A DNA stretch of 64,000 bases. It comes from JAICKM01 sp050998805. GTDB taxonomy: Bacteria > Chloroflexota > Chloroflexia > QHBQ01 > JAICKM01. A program made the position numbers and the translations under genes. The notes under the pieces were generated by a model. It searched no databases, was not told the origin of the DNA, and saw nothing but the letters and a program-made list of their open reading frames with translations. Positions 15,061 through 23,138 of this stretch are shown piece by piece (positions within the stretch are counted from its first letter, which is position 1; the number at the start of each line of letters is the position of its first letter). Location of the stretch: the NCBI GenBank assembly GCA_050998805.1, contig JBPCPV010000040.1, positions 1-64,000 on the forward strand, in the 5' to 3' direction.

Positions 15061-16299
15061 TCATGGCCGTGGCTTCAGCGGTATCGGCGTTGGGGCCGCC
15101 GCGCATGGAGTGTTCTGGACGTTCGCCTGGTAGACGATCTTGGAGATCTGGCCGCGAGTGGCATTGTTGACCGGCTTGAACGTGCCGTCATTGTATCCCG
15201 ATACCCAGTCGTAGCAGGCTGCGGTTTCGACGAACTGGTAGAACGGGTCGCTCGGCGGCACATCGCTGAAGCTCGGCGTCGCCGGGTTGATCGTCCCCAC
15301 GCCGGCCGCGTTCACGATCATCTTCGTGAGTTGGCCGCGCGTGATGTAGTTGTATGGTCGGAACGTGCCGTCGCTGTAGCCGCTGAACACATTGAAGAGC
15401 TTACCGGCCTCGATGTACTGGTAGAACGGGTTACTCGGCGGCACATCGCTGTAGCTCGGAGTCGCGGGCGGGGGTAGGAGCGGTACGTTCAGACCCAACA
15501 CCGCGATCTTAGCCATTTGGCTGCGCGTCGTGAAGTTGTACGGCCTGAATGTGCCGTCGCTGTAGCCGGAGATCGTCCCCTTGCAGAAGAGATACTGCAC
15601 CGGCAGGTAGAAGTAGTCGCTCTGATGTACGTCGCTGAAGTTGATCGGGCATGTCGTCGCCTGCGGGCTGGGAACCAGCGTCGGCAGCGGAACCGTCGTC
15701 GGAGTAGCCTCAGGGGCTGCCCCCGGATTAGCCAGACCCCACGAGAGCAACGTACCGATGTCTTCGGCAGTCGTATCGTTTAATTCGAGGGTCCAGATAC
15801 CGGCGATCGGTGTGCCGTCGAACGCTGCCAGTGAGCCTAGCGGCTTGTAGGTGCCGCCGCCCGGCGGGCAGACATCGCCTATCTGGGCTACCGCCCCATC
15901 CGATAGGTTGAAGTTGGTGTTGCCGGCGTTCTCCTCGATCCCCCCGCAGGCCGCGTTGAACAACTGCACGCGCGTTCCAAGGGGGCTGATCAAGTAAACG
16001 TTCAGGTCGCCGGGGAAGGTATCCGAGATCGAGACGTTGATGACCTCGAGGTTCGAGACCACGCCCACGTCTACGATCGTCAGTGTAGATGTAACGGTGC
16101 CTGTATCCGGCACCGTCTTAGGCACATCTGTGCTCATGTAGTTGGTCAGCGGAGCAGCCGCGCGAGGCTGTGCTGCTATGCTGTAGGAATGCGATCCGGC
16201 CCTCGTGCTTGCGAAGGCACCGCTTGATGCGAACCCTATCACTGCCAGCAGGGCCAGCACGGGCAGCAAGATCCACCAGCGGTTCTTTTGCACTAACAT
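15061..16299 (-). CDS. Exported P-domain and triple SLH protein
   Basis: After a signal peptide (WWILLPVLALLAVIGFASSGAFA) comes a proprotein-convertase P-domain-like beta sandwich (about residues 60-190: ISDTFPGDLNVYLISPLGTRVQLF, GIWTLELNDTTAEDIGTL.SWGL). A short Pro/Thr linker and three SLH domains follow (FSDVHQSDYFYLPVQYLF, SYSDVPPSNPFYQYIEAG, SFSDVPPSDPFYQFVETA). The start at 16299 has AGAGGAAG nine bases upstream and puts the signal peptide first. ATG 16371, with AAAGGAGG very close to it, would add 24 basic residues. P-domains usually accompany proteases; none is attached here. It is cell-wall anchored by inference, and is followed by DUF4331. Confidence 0.87.
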   Translation of the reverse strand: MLVQKNRWWILLPVLALLAVIGFASSGAFASTRAGSHSYSIAAQPRAAAPLTNYMSTDVPKTVPDTGTVTSTLTIVDVGVVSNLEVINVSISDTFPGDLNVYLISPLGTRVQLFNAACGGIEENAGNTNFNLSDGAVAQIGDVCPPGGGTYKPLGSLAAFDGTPIAGIWTLELNDTTAEDIGTLLSWGLANPGAAPEATPTTVPLPTLVPSPQATTCPINFSDVHQSDYFYLPVQYLFCKGTISGYSDGTFRPYNFTTRSQMAKIAVLGLNVPLLPPPATPSYSDVPPSNPFYQYIEAGKLFNVFSGYSDGTFRPYNYITRGQLTKMIVNAAGVGTINPATPSFSDVPPSDPFYQFVETAACYDWVSGYNDGTFKPVNNATRGQISKIVYQANVQNTPCAAAPTPIPLKPRP

Positions 16300-16539
16300 A
16301 TCCAGTCTTCCTCTCTGATATATGGCGACCCTTTCTCTGTATCGTCGCTTGAACTCTCTATTGTCGAGCATACCCTCCTTTCCTGAATTAATGCGTACAA
16401 CTATAGGATGCCCGTACTGTCGGGGGGCATCCGCGACTCCACTATCCAAAGGGTTTACCCATTGACGCCCCATTCGGATTTCGATTTTCCACCCATCTTA
16501 CATCCGCATAAGTTGAGTCCCGCTATGAAGGCAAACGAC

Positions 16540-17532
16540 TTACCCCAATATCTCGCCCAGCACCCGCAGGTAGTTCCCTCCACGCAGCGCCGCGATGGTC
16601 TCGGCGGAATATCCCCGCTCGGCGATGGCGGTATAGAGCCGGGGCAGGTTCCCCACCTGCTCGAGGCCCGGCGGCAGGCCCTCGCCGATGCCGCCGTAGT
16701 CTGTGCCGAGGGCCACATGCTCAGGCCCCGCCACCTCCAGCAGGTGGTCGTAGTGCGCGACTAGCGTATCGAGCGTGACGGGGGTGCCATGCGGGGCCAG
16801 GAAGTCGTTCGCGTAGAACACGCCGATCAGCCCGCCGCTCGCGGCCACAGCCCCGATCTGGTCGTCTTCGAGGTTGCGCGGGTTCGGGCAGAGCGCCGCG
16901 CACGCTGTGTGGGTCACGATCACCGGCGAGGTGCTAGTCTCCAAGACGTTCCAGAGGCCGCGCCTGTTGAGGTGCGCGCCGTCTATCACCATCCGCAGGC
17001 TGTTCAGCTCACGCACCAGCGCGAAACCCTCCGGCGTCAGCGCCTCGCCCGGGTCGCCGAACACGCCGGTCGCGTATGCGTTCGAGCGATTCCAGGTGAG
17101 ACCGAGCGAGCGCAGCCCCGCCTCGTGCAGCGCGCCCAGGTGTTCCGGCCCCGCGATGCCCCGCGCGCCTTCGCAGTGGAGCAGCACGCCGAAGGCAGCC
17201 TCGCCTCCGGCTGCGGCCGTCGAGCGAAGGTCGGAGGCGTCCAAGATCAGGCGATATTCGGGGTTGCCGCCGACCCAGGCCAGATAGCGCGCCATCAACT
17301 CGTCCACCTCGTCGGCACAGGCCGCCGGCTCATGTTCATCGAGCATCTCGCCGACGCCGAAGATCGCCCAGAACGAGGCGTCCACCTCACCGGCCCGCAG
17401 GTTCGGCAGGTCGAGTTGCGCCCCCTCCCAGCCCGCGTCGAATGCCGCCGTCCCGCCATGCGCGGCGGCATAGTAGATCGCGTCTTGGTGGCCGTCCATC
17501 GTGAAGGGGTGGGGCATATAGGTTTCTGTCAT
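16540..17532 (-). CDS. Membrane-dipeptidase family (peptidase M19) protein
   Basis: The 330-residue TIM-barrel metallo-dipeptidase has the expected zinc ligands: DGHQD near the N-terminus (His-x-Asp), the bridging Glu in LLHCEGARGI, His in IVTHTACAAL, and LGTDYGGIGEGLP for GSDFDG near the C-terminus. Family enzymes cleave dipeptides, including D-residue forms. No signal peptide is present, so a cytoplasmic location is likely despite the family name. The start overlaps the stop of the alpha/beta hydrolase (ATGA), so the two are coupled. Confidence 0.9.
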   Translation of the reverse strand: MTETYMPHPFTMDGHQDAIYYAAAHGGTAAFDAGWEGAQLDLPNLRAGEVDASFWAIFGVGEMLDEHEPAACADEVDELMARYLAWVGGNPEYRLILDASDLRSTAAAGGEAAFGVLLHCEGARGIAGPEHLGALHEAGLRSLGLTWNRSNAYATGVFGDPGEALTPEGFALVRELNSLRMVIDGAHLNRRGLWNVLETSTSPVIVTHTACAALCPNPRNLEDDQIGAVAASGGLIGVFYANDFLAPHGTPVTLDTLVAHYDHLLEVAGPEHVALGTDYGGIGEGLPPGLEQVGNLPRLYTAIAERGYSAETIAALRGGNYLRVLGEILG

Positions 17533-18224
17533 GGGCGGGAGAGCTCCTCTTTCAGGCGCAGAAGCGCCTCGGTAACCGTTGTTGGGTTTCGCATCATCTC
17601 GAAATGGGTGCCTGGCACCTGGATCATGGGCCAGCCCGCAGCCCTTGCCTCTGCCGCCGGAGCGTCATACACCGGGCTGAATTGGATGTAGCCGCAAGGA
17701 GCGTCGGGCCAGCCGTCGAATACCGGGATAAGCTCCTCGTAGACGGCAAGCGGCAGAGGCTGTAGCTCCGCGACGAAGCGCCGCCGCAGCGCCGGGTCGA
17801 GGATCTCTTCCGCCAGATCCTCATCGGTCCAGGTGGGCAGCAGGCCGTTCCGGGCCGACCGGCGGAACTCCGCAGCCGCAACCGGGTCATCAAAGAGGTC
17901 GAGGCGGCTCTTGCTGTCGCTGGGGAGGCCAGCATCCACGAAGACGTATCCGGCGACAGGACGGCGGAGAGCCGCCCGCACCGCGGGGAGCAGCACGCCC
18001 GCACCGCTGTGGCCCACCAGCGCCGGCGGTTGGTCGGGGGCTGCGGCCTCCACCGCCTCGACAACAGCCGCCACATGCTGCCGCCAATATGCCAGTCCGC
18101 CCGCTTCGGTTGTCCGCAGGGCGGGCACTATAGCGGTCGCGCCTCGCCTCCGCAGTTCTTCGGCAGTCGGCTGCCAGGTCAGAGGCCCTACAAAAGGGCT
18201 GTGGATCAGGATAAAGGCTGCAAT
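17529..18224 (-). CDS. Alpha/beta hydrolase, probable non-ATG start
   Basis: The nucleophile elbow GHSGAG and the late motif PGTHFEMMRNP (catalytic His) place it in the alpha/beta-hydrolase fold. The first standard start is GTG 18128, but the frame upstream reads IAAFILIHSPFVGPLTWQPTAEEL, then RRRGATAIVPAL. This is exactly the beta1 strand and oxyanion region expected at the N-terminus of this family. The codon where family members carry Met is ATT (18222-18224). I therefore annotate from 18224 and treat GTG 18128 as the conservative alternative, which would lack the first strand. No clear Shine-Dalgarno is seen for either. Substrate unknown. Confidence 0.7.
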   Translation of the reverse strand: MAAFILIHSPFVGPLTWQPTAEELRRRGATAIVPALRTTEAGGLAYWRQHVAAVVEAVEAAAPDQPPALVGHSGAGVLLPAVRAALRRPVAGYVFVDAGLPSDSKSRLDLFDDPVAAAEFRRSARNGLLPTWTDEDLAEEILDPALRRRFVAELQPLPLAVYEELIPVFDGWPDAPCGYIQFSPVYDAPAAEARAAGWPMIQVPGTHFEMMRNPTTVTEALLRLKEELSRP

Positions 18225-18246
18225 CGGGGGCGTCGTGGTCGTGAAG

Positions 18247-18555
18247 CTAGTCCTGGACTGCCGATACGGCCACCGCCTTCTTGGCCCTCGGCTTCGCGGG
18301 CGGCTTTGCGGGCGGCTTTGCGGCCGGTTTAACCGCAGTCTTTATGCCGGTGCGGCTGCGGGGCGGGGGTTCGGGCGTGCGCGGCGGCAGCGTCATGTTG
18401 TTCATGATCCGCTCCTGGATCACTTTGTTCAGCGTCTCTTCGGTGCCGTCGTCGTAGCGAACATTCAGCGTCGTTGACTTAACGTCAAGCACCGTATATG
18501 TTCCCCTGCGGTTAGTGTATTGTTGGCCTTTGACGAACTCAACCGTGTTGTTCAT
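18247..18555 (-). CDS. Small uncharacterised protein with Lys/Pro/Ala-rich tail
   Basis: The 102-residue protein has a compact beta-rich N-terminal half (VKGQQYTNRRGTYTVLDVKSTTLNVRYDDGTEETL), reminiscent of a small SH3-like barrel. It then has a basic tail of PPAKPPAKPRAKK repeats resembling histone-H1-like, nucleic-acid-binding tails. Family not recognised. A possible -10 TATAAG lies about 35 bases upstream. It is followed within 23 bases by the alpha/beta hydrolase. Confidence 0.7.
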   Translation of the reverse strand: MNNTVEFVKGQQYTNRRGTYTVLDVKSTTLNVRYDDGTEETLNKVIQERIMNNMTLPPRTPEPPPRSRTGIKTAVKPAAKPPAKPPAKPRAKKAVAVSAVQD

Positions 18556-18690
18556 GCGGGTGCCGTCCCTTTCCCGTGTACGATCTTATACAATCTCTGT
18601 TCCTCTCTAGCATAGCGAGCCGCAATGCCGTCTTGCCCTTCCTGCATCCTCATTGTAGCACAAGCCCGGCACATCGGCAACCACCCCGAC

Positions 18691-18720
18691 GAGATTCTTC
18701 GCTGCGCTCAGAATGACAGT
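18691..18720. repeat. Dispersed HSERSEES-type element, single copy
   Basis: GAGATTCTTCGCTGCGCTCA followed by GAATGACAGT, a near-perfect copy of the elements at 27637 and 61412 and the reverse complement of those at 2336 and 61288. It lies in the divergent gap upstream of the membrane protein at 18789. Confidence 0.85.
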
Positions 18721-18730
18721 GGGGCATGAT

Positions 18731-18764
18731 GGCTGACGGCTGATGGCTGACGGCTGACGGCTGA
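18731..18764. repeat. Heptamer tract GGCTGAC x5
   Basis: Five consecutive 7-mers: GGCTGAC, GGCTGAT, GGCTGAC, GGCTGAC and a partial GGCTGA. The last copies overlap the putative -35 region of the gene at 18789, so unit number could influence that promoter. Confidence 0.8.
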
Positions 18765-18788
18765 ACGCTCACTATGCTACAATAGGGC
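18754..18788 (+). promoter_or_regulatory. Putative promoter of the membrane protein at 18789, leaderless geometry
   Basis: CTGACG (18754-18759), an 18-base spacer and TACAAT (18778-18783). The GTG start at 18789 is five bases after the -10 box, the same spacing as at 2693. No Shine-Dalgarno is possible. The -35 match is weak. Confidence 0.45.
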
Positions 18789-20711
18789 GTGCGAAAACAG
18801 GGATTGTGGGGCGATTTGCTGCGCGGCCTCCGTTCACCGTGGCTCTACGTCTGCCTCGTTGCGGCGCTTGTGGTGTGGGGCCTCGCCTGGCAGACGCCGT
18901 CGAGCTATACGCTCGACGTTGGCGGCCGGCAGGACGACGCCTTCGTAAGCCATTTCTACGACAAGGAGCCTTCCCCCAACAGCCAGCCCCACCCCGACTT
19001 CACCTACCGCTGGACCAGGGCCGACAGCTCCCTCGACTGGCCCGGCCTCGGCCTCGGCAACCTCCCCGTCAGCGTCACCCTGCGCCTCGCCCCCGCTCCC
19101 GGAATTGCCTCGCCGGTTGTGACGGCGACAGTGCGCGGTCAAGCCTTCCCCATCGCCCTCGCGCCCGGCCTGCATGATTACAGCTTCCAGGTCGCCACGT
19201 CGGGCTTCTTCGAGACCGACTTCGAGATCCGCCTCCATACCCGCACCGTCAGCCCCCCCGGCGACGGGCGCGACCTCGGCGTGCTTGTGGACACCGCCAC
19301 GCTTGCCCCCGCCGGCCCCGCCCCACCCCAGCCGACTGTGGTCCTGCCGGTGGCCGAGCTTCTGCGCTGGGCCGTGTCCCTCACCCTGCTCTGGCAGCTC
19401 GCCCACTGGCTGTCCGGCAGCGCCCGCGTTGCGACGATCCTCTCCGCGCTCGCCGTCCTCGTCGTCGCGTGGGGCATCCTGGCCGAACGCCCCAATCTCG
19501 GCCTCCTCGCTCCCGAAGTCCCCTGGCTCCTCCTCTCAGCCTACCCGGTCGCCCTCATCGGCTGCGTGGCCGCGACCTACCTCTCCCCCTATAGGGAAAG
19601 AAGCCGGGAGGTTAGGTGGACCGCAGCCGCCTTCGCTGCCGCCTACCTGCTGCGCGTCGGCGGCATGGTCTACCCTCAGTTCCGCACCAGCGACATCGGC
19701 CTCCACATCCACAACATTGAAAAGGTGCTGCGCGGAGTCCTCCTCTGGCAGGGGACTTTGCCGAACGGCGCGCCCTCGCCGTATCCGCCGCTGCCCTACA
19801 TCGTGCTCGCGCCGTTCTCCGCGCTTCTGCCCGATCTGTCGCTGCTGCTGCGCGTAGGCGTCGGCCTGCTCGACGCTTCGTGTGTCCTGCCGCTCTTCTA
19901 CCTCGGCTCCCGGCTGGCGGGTACACGCGCTGGGACGTGGGCGGCGTGGGTCTATGCGCTCCTGGTCGCGCCCTTCGCGCTTTTCTCGACGGGCGTTTTC
20001 TCCAACCTCTTCGGGCAGGCCGTCTTCACTTGGACGCTCGCCGCCTGGGGCGCGGCGCTGCTCGCACCTCGTGTCTCGCCGCGTCTCTGGGCCGCTCTGA
20101 CGACCGGCTTTTTCTTGACATTCCTGAGTCACTATGGTATGCTGATTGCCGCCGTAGCTGTGGCCGGGCTGTTTGTGCTGTTCGCGCTCGTTGCTGGCCC
20201 GGCAGATATACGGAAGCGAGCATTAGGAGTGGCAGGGGCGTTGGCGGTGGCCGGGATCGCCGCGTTTTTGGTCTACTACATCACCGTCGTGGATCTGCTG
20301 TTCGCGCCGACCGGAGGCGTAAGCAGCAGCGGCGGGAGGGGCAGCTTCGATCTGCTCGGCCTGCCCGACCTGCTCCGTAGGCGGCTCGACCCCGACCTCG
20401 GCGCGCTTGCGCTACTATTGGCGCTGGCCGGCTGGCTCACCGCCGGACGGCACGCTCGCGGTGTGATTCTGTTAACTGCCGCCGCAGCCGTAGCCGCGTT
20501 CGGCTTCGCGGGCGTCAGTATGGTTGTCGGCGACAACATCCGGTATGCGTTACTGCTCGCGCCGTTCGTGGCCCTCGGTGCCGGTCAGCTCCTGGCCCGC
20601 ATCGCTGGCCGTGGTCGCCCTGGAACCGGCTGGGCAGTAGTCATACTGGCAATACTCTTCTGGCAGCTGTTGGGCGCGTGGCTGCCGCTCATCTTTACTC
20701 GCTATCACTAG
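18789..20711 (+). CDS. Polytopic membrane protein, GT-C-like
   Basis: The 640-residue protein has a first TM segment (LYVCLVAALVVWGLAW), a roughly 150-residue extracytoplasmic beta domain, then about ten more TM segments. The section LLRVGGMVYPQFRTSDIGLHIHNIEKVLRG, with an Asp in the first large loop after a TM helix, is the arrangement seen in GT-C glycosyltransferases of the PMT/ArnT type. It starts with GTG. The neighbours (a methyltransferase, a DUF2079 membrane protein and an exported propeller) suggest an envelope glycan or protein-glycosylation locus. Sugar donor and acceptor are unknown. Confidence 0.75.
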   Translation: MRKQGLWGDLLRGLRSPWLYVCLVAALVVWGLAWQTPSSYTLDVGGRQDDAFVSHFYDKEPSPNSQPHPDFTYRWTRADSSLDWPGLGLGNLPVSVTLRLAPAPGIASPVVTATVRGQAFPIALAPGLHDYSFQVATSGFFETDFEIRLHTRTVSPPGDGRDLGVLVDTATLAPAGPAPPQPTVVLPVAELLRWAVSLTLLWQLAHWLSGSARVATILSALAVLVVAWGILAERPNLGLLAPEVPWLLLSAYPVALIGCVAATYLSPYRERSREVRWTAAAFAAAYLLRVGGMVYPQFRTSDIGLHIHNIEKVLRGVLLWQGTLPNGAPSPYPPLPYIVLAPFSALLPDLSLLLRVGVGLLDASCVLPLFYLGSRLAGTRAGTWAAWVYALLVAPFALFSTGVFSNLFGQAVFTWTLAAWGAALLAPRVSPRLWAALTTGFFLTFLSHYGMLIAAVAVAGLFVLFALVAGPADIRKRALGVAGALAVAGIAAFLVYYITVVDLLFAPTGGVSSSGGRGSFDLLGLPDLLRRRLDPDLGALALLLALAGWLTAGRHARGVILLTAAAAVAAFGFAGVSMVVGDNIRYALLLAPFVALGAGQLLARIAGRGRPGTGWAVVILAILFWQLLGAWLPLIFTRYH

Positions 20712-20735
20712 CCGCGATCTGTTGACGACACGCCT

Positions 20736-21548
20736 ATGATGCGCCATGACCTATACGAAGACCTCTACGTCAAGGAGCAGGACTACTGGTGGCACGTCGG
20801 CAAGCGGGCCATCGTCTACTCCCTCCTCGAAAAGTACCTGCCGTCTGGAGACAAGTCGGCGAGGCGCGCCCTCGACCTGGGATGCGGCACCGGCCTCAAC
20901 CTCGACAGCCTCTCCCTCTACGCGCAGCCGATCGGCCTCGACAGCTCGGCCAAAGCCCTCGAGTTCTGCGCCCGGCGCGGCCACCGGCACCTAGTGCAGG
21001 CCTCATCGCTGCCTTTCGCCGACAACTCGTTCGATATAATCACCGCGCTCGACGTGATCGAACACCTTGACGACGACCTGGCGACGCTCCGCGAACTCTA
21101 CCGCGTGATGCGCCCCGGCGGCCTGCTGATCATCAGCGTCCCAGCCTACCGCGCCCTCTGGAGCTACTGGGACCAGATCCTCGGCCACCGCCGCCGCTAT
21201 ACCACGCGGGGGATGCGCCGGGTGACGCGGGCTGCCGGCTGGCGCGTCCGCAAAGTCAGCTACAGCAACCTCGCCATACTCCTGCCGACAGTTGGGATGC
21301 GCCTCGTCAAGGGCCTCCGCCACCGCCGGCACGAAACAGCGATGCCGACCAGCGACAGCCCCGAGCAGATGACCTCCGACGGCCCCGGCACCGACTTCAT
21401 TGACGTCCCAGGCTGGCTGAACCGCATGATGATCGGCTACTACCACGGAGAGAGCCGCGCCCTCCGCGAGGTCAACCTGCCGTTCGGCCTCTCGGTCGTC
21501 TGCGTCGCCCAGAAGCCAGGCCGCGCCCGCCCCCGCGCAAACAAATGA
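20736..21548 (+). CDS. Class I SAM-dependent methyltransferase
   Basis: The 270-residue protein has motif I ALDLGCGTGLNLD, motif II after GLDSS, and the acidic post-motif DIITALDVIEHLDDD with RVMRPGGLLIISVPAY, typical of methyltransferase-11/UbiE-like enzymes. It begins YEDLYVKEQDYWWHVGKRAIV, a start often found in methyltransferases beside envelope glycosyltransferases. Its stop overlaps the ATG of the DUF2079 gene by four bases. The target is unknown, possibly a glycan or lipid carrier. Confidence 0.9.
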   Translation: MMRHDLYEDLYVKEQDYWWHVGKRAIVYSLLEKYLPSGDKSARRALDLGCGTGLNLDSLSLYAQPIGLDSSAKALEFCARRGHRHLVQASSLPFADNSFDIITALDVIEHLDDDLATLRELYRVMRPGGLLIISVPAYRALWSYWDQILGHRRRYTTRGMRRVTRAAGWRVRKVSYSNLAILLPTVGMRLVKGLRHRRHETAMPTSDSPEQMTSDGPGTDFIDVPGWLNRMMIGYYHGESRALREVNLPFGLSVVCVAQKPGRARPRANK

Positions 21549-23122
21549 CAGCCCGAACCGTCGCCGACCCCGCCGCGCCCCTCCTGAGTGAAGCGGAGGA
21601 CCAGGCCCGAAGCGACCGGGTAGGGTCGTTTGCGGCATGGGTGGAGCGACTGGCTCCCAGTCTACTGTTCGCCGCGATGGCGCTGTATGTCGTCGTCTTC
21701 TTCGCCGCGTCGTTCTACAAATACGAGCACTTCGGCCAGGGCTACGACCAGGTGGACTTCGAGCAAGCGATCTGGAACACGGTGCAGGGCCACCCATTCG
21801 AGGACTCCCGCTTCAACTTCACCGACTCGATCTTCGGCTTGGACTGGATGCCTCTGCTCGCGGTTTTCGTGCCGTTTTATGCCTTGCTCCCATCGCCACA
21901 CACCCTGTTTTTCCTCCAGATCCTGGCAGCTGCGGTCGGCGCGTGGCCGGTCTACCTGCTCGCCCGCGACCGGCTCGGCAGTGCCCGCGCCGGGCTGGTC
22001 TTCGGCCTCGCCTGGCTGCTCTACCCCACTGTCGAACATTCGGTGCTCGACCCGTTCCAGATCCGTATCTTCGCCACGGTGCTGCTGCTCTTTGCGCTGC
22101 TCTACTTCGAGCGCAGGCAGCTTTGGCCGTTCCTGCTCTGCTGCGGCCTCGCCATGCTCGCCCGAACCGATGTCGCGCTCGTCGTGATCATGTTCGGCGT
22201 CTACGCCCTCGTCGCGCGCCGTGGCTGGGGCTGGGTCGCCGCGCCCCTCATCCTCGGCCTCGGCTACTTCCTGCCTGTGATGACTCTCGTGCTCCCCGCG
22301 TTCGTCCACCTCCCTGCCGTCAACTGCGTCGGCCCGATCCCCGCCGACCAGATCGACCACGTCTGGCCGGGCAGCAGCAACCCGAACCTCGGCTACTACC
22401 TCCAATGGGGCTGCACCCCCGGCATGATCGCCGTCAACCTCGTCAAAGACCCGCTCTACACGCTCGGCTACATGCTCGGCGACCTCCACAAGTGGATATA
22501 CCTCGCCGACATGCTCGCGCCGCTCGCCTTCCTCTCACTGCTCGCCCCCGCGCGTCTCCTGCTCGCCCTGCCGATACTCGGCCTCAACCTGATCGCCTGG
22601 CGTCCGGCGCAGACCGAGTACAACAACCACTACCAGCTCCTGATCACGGTCGGCGTGGTCTACGCGGCGGTCGCCGGTTTCGCGGTGGGGCTGCGCCGCT
22701 TCCCGCGCCGCCGAGATATACTGCTCGGCACGCTGCTCCTAGTCGCGGTCGTCGTCAACCTGCTGCTCCACAACCCGGTGAGCAGCGCCTTCCGCTTCCC
22801 GGAGAGTCCGGCGCGGATCGCCGCGGCGAGGGAGCTGATCGCCCAGGTGCCGCCGGGTGCCCATGTCGCTGCGTCGAGCCGGGTCGCGCCCCATCTGCTG
22901 CCGCGCCGCTACATCTATAACTTCCCGCCGGCACCCTACTCGCCCTACACCATGAGCGACTTCGGCCCGCTCGACTACATCCTGGTGGACACCAACGCCC
23001 AGGAGAATAACTCGAATCTCCTGCCCGACGGCCGGACCGCTCTCCAGGCCCTCGCCGGCAGCCCGGAGTGGAAGCTGCAACAGGACGAGCAGCACTACCG
23101 GCTCTACGTTCGCACCCATTAA
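21545..23122 (+). CDS. DUF2079 polytopic membrane protein
   Basis: The 525-residue protein has about eleven TM segments. The first loop YDQVDFEQAIWNTVQGHPF, followed by FGLDWMPLLAVFVPFYAL..., is the DUF2079 signature. DUF2079 proteins are predicted GT-C-like membrane transferases. It starts with ATGA overlapping the methyltransferase stop. A C-terminal soluble part (about residues 415-525) contains PPGAHVAASSRVAPHL and LDYILVDTN. It probably works with the polytopic protein at 18789 on a lipid-linked sugar or surface polymer. Confidence 0.87.
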   Translation: MTARTVADPAAPLLSEAEDQARSDRVGSFAAWVERLAPSLLFAAMALYVVVFFAASFYKYEHFGQGYDQVDFEQAIWNTVQGHPFEDSRFNFTDSIFGLDWMPLLAVFVPFYALLPSPHTLFFLQILAAAVGAWPVYLLARDRLGSARAGLVFGLAWLLYPTVEHSVLDPFQIRIFATVLLLFALLYFERRQLWPFLLCCGLAMLARTDVALVVIMFGVYALVARRGWGWVAAPLILGLGYFLPVMTLVLPAFVHLPAVNCVGPIPADQIDHVWPGSSNPNLGYYLQWGCTPGMIAVNLVKDPLYTLGYMLGDLHKWIYLADMLAPLAFLSLLAPARLLLALPILGLNLIAWRPAQTEYNNHYQLLITVGVVYAAVAGFAVGLRRFPRRRDILLGTLLLVAVVVNLLLHNPVSSAFRFPESPARIAAARELIAQVPPGAHVAASSRVAPHLLPRRYIYNFPPAPYSPYTMSDFGPLDYILVDTNAQENNSNLLPDGRTALQALAGSPEWKLQQDEQHYRLYVRTH

Positions 23123-23138
23123 TTGTCGAGGTGAAACC

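Noticed and set aside
13559..15133. 524-codon plus-strand frame antisense to the DUF4331 gene
   Set aside because: High GC gives long antisense frames; it shows no domain, and the opposite strand has a signal peptide and clear DUF4331 motifs.
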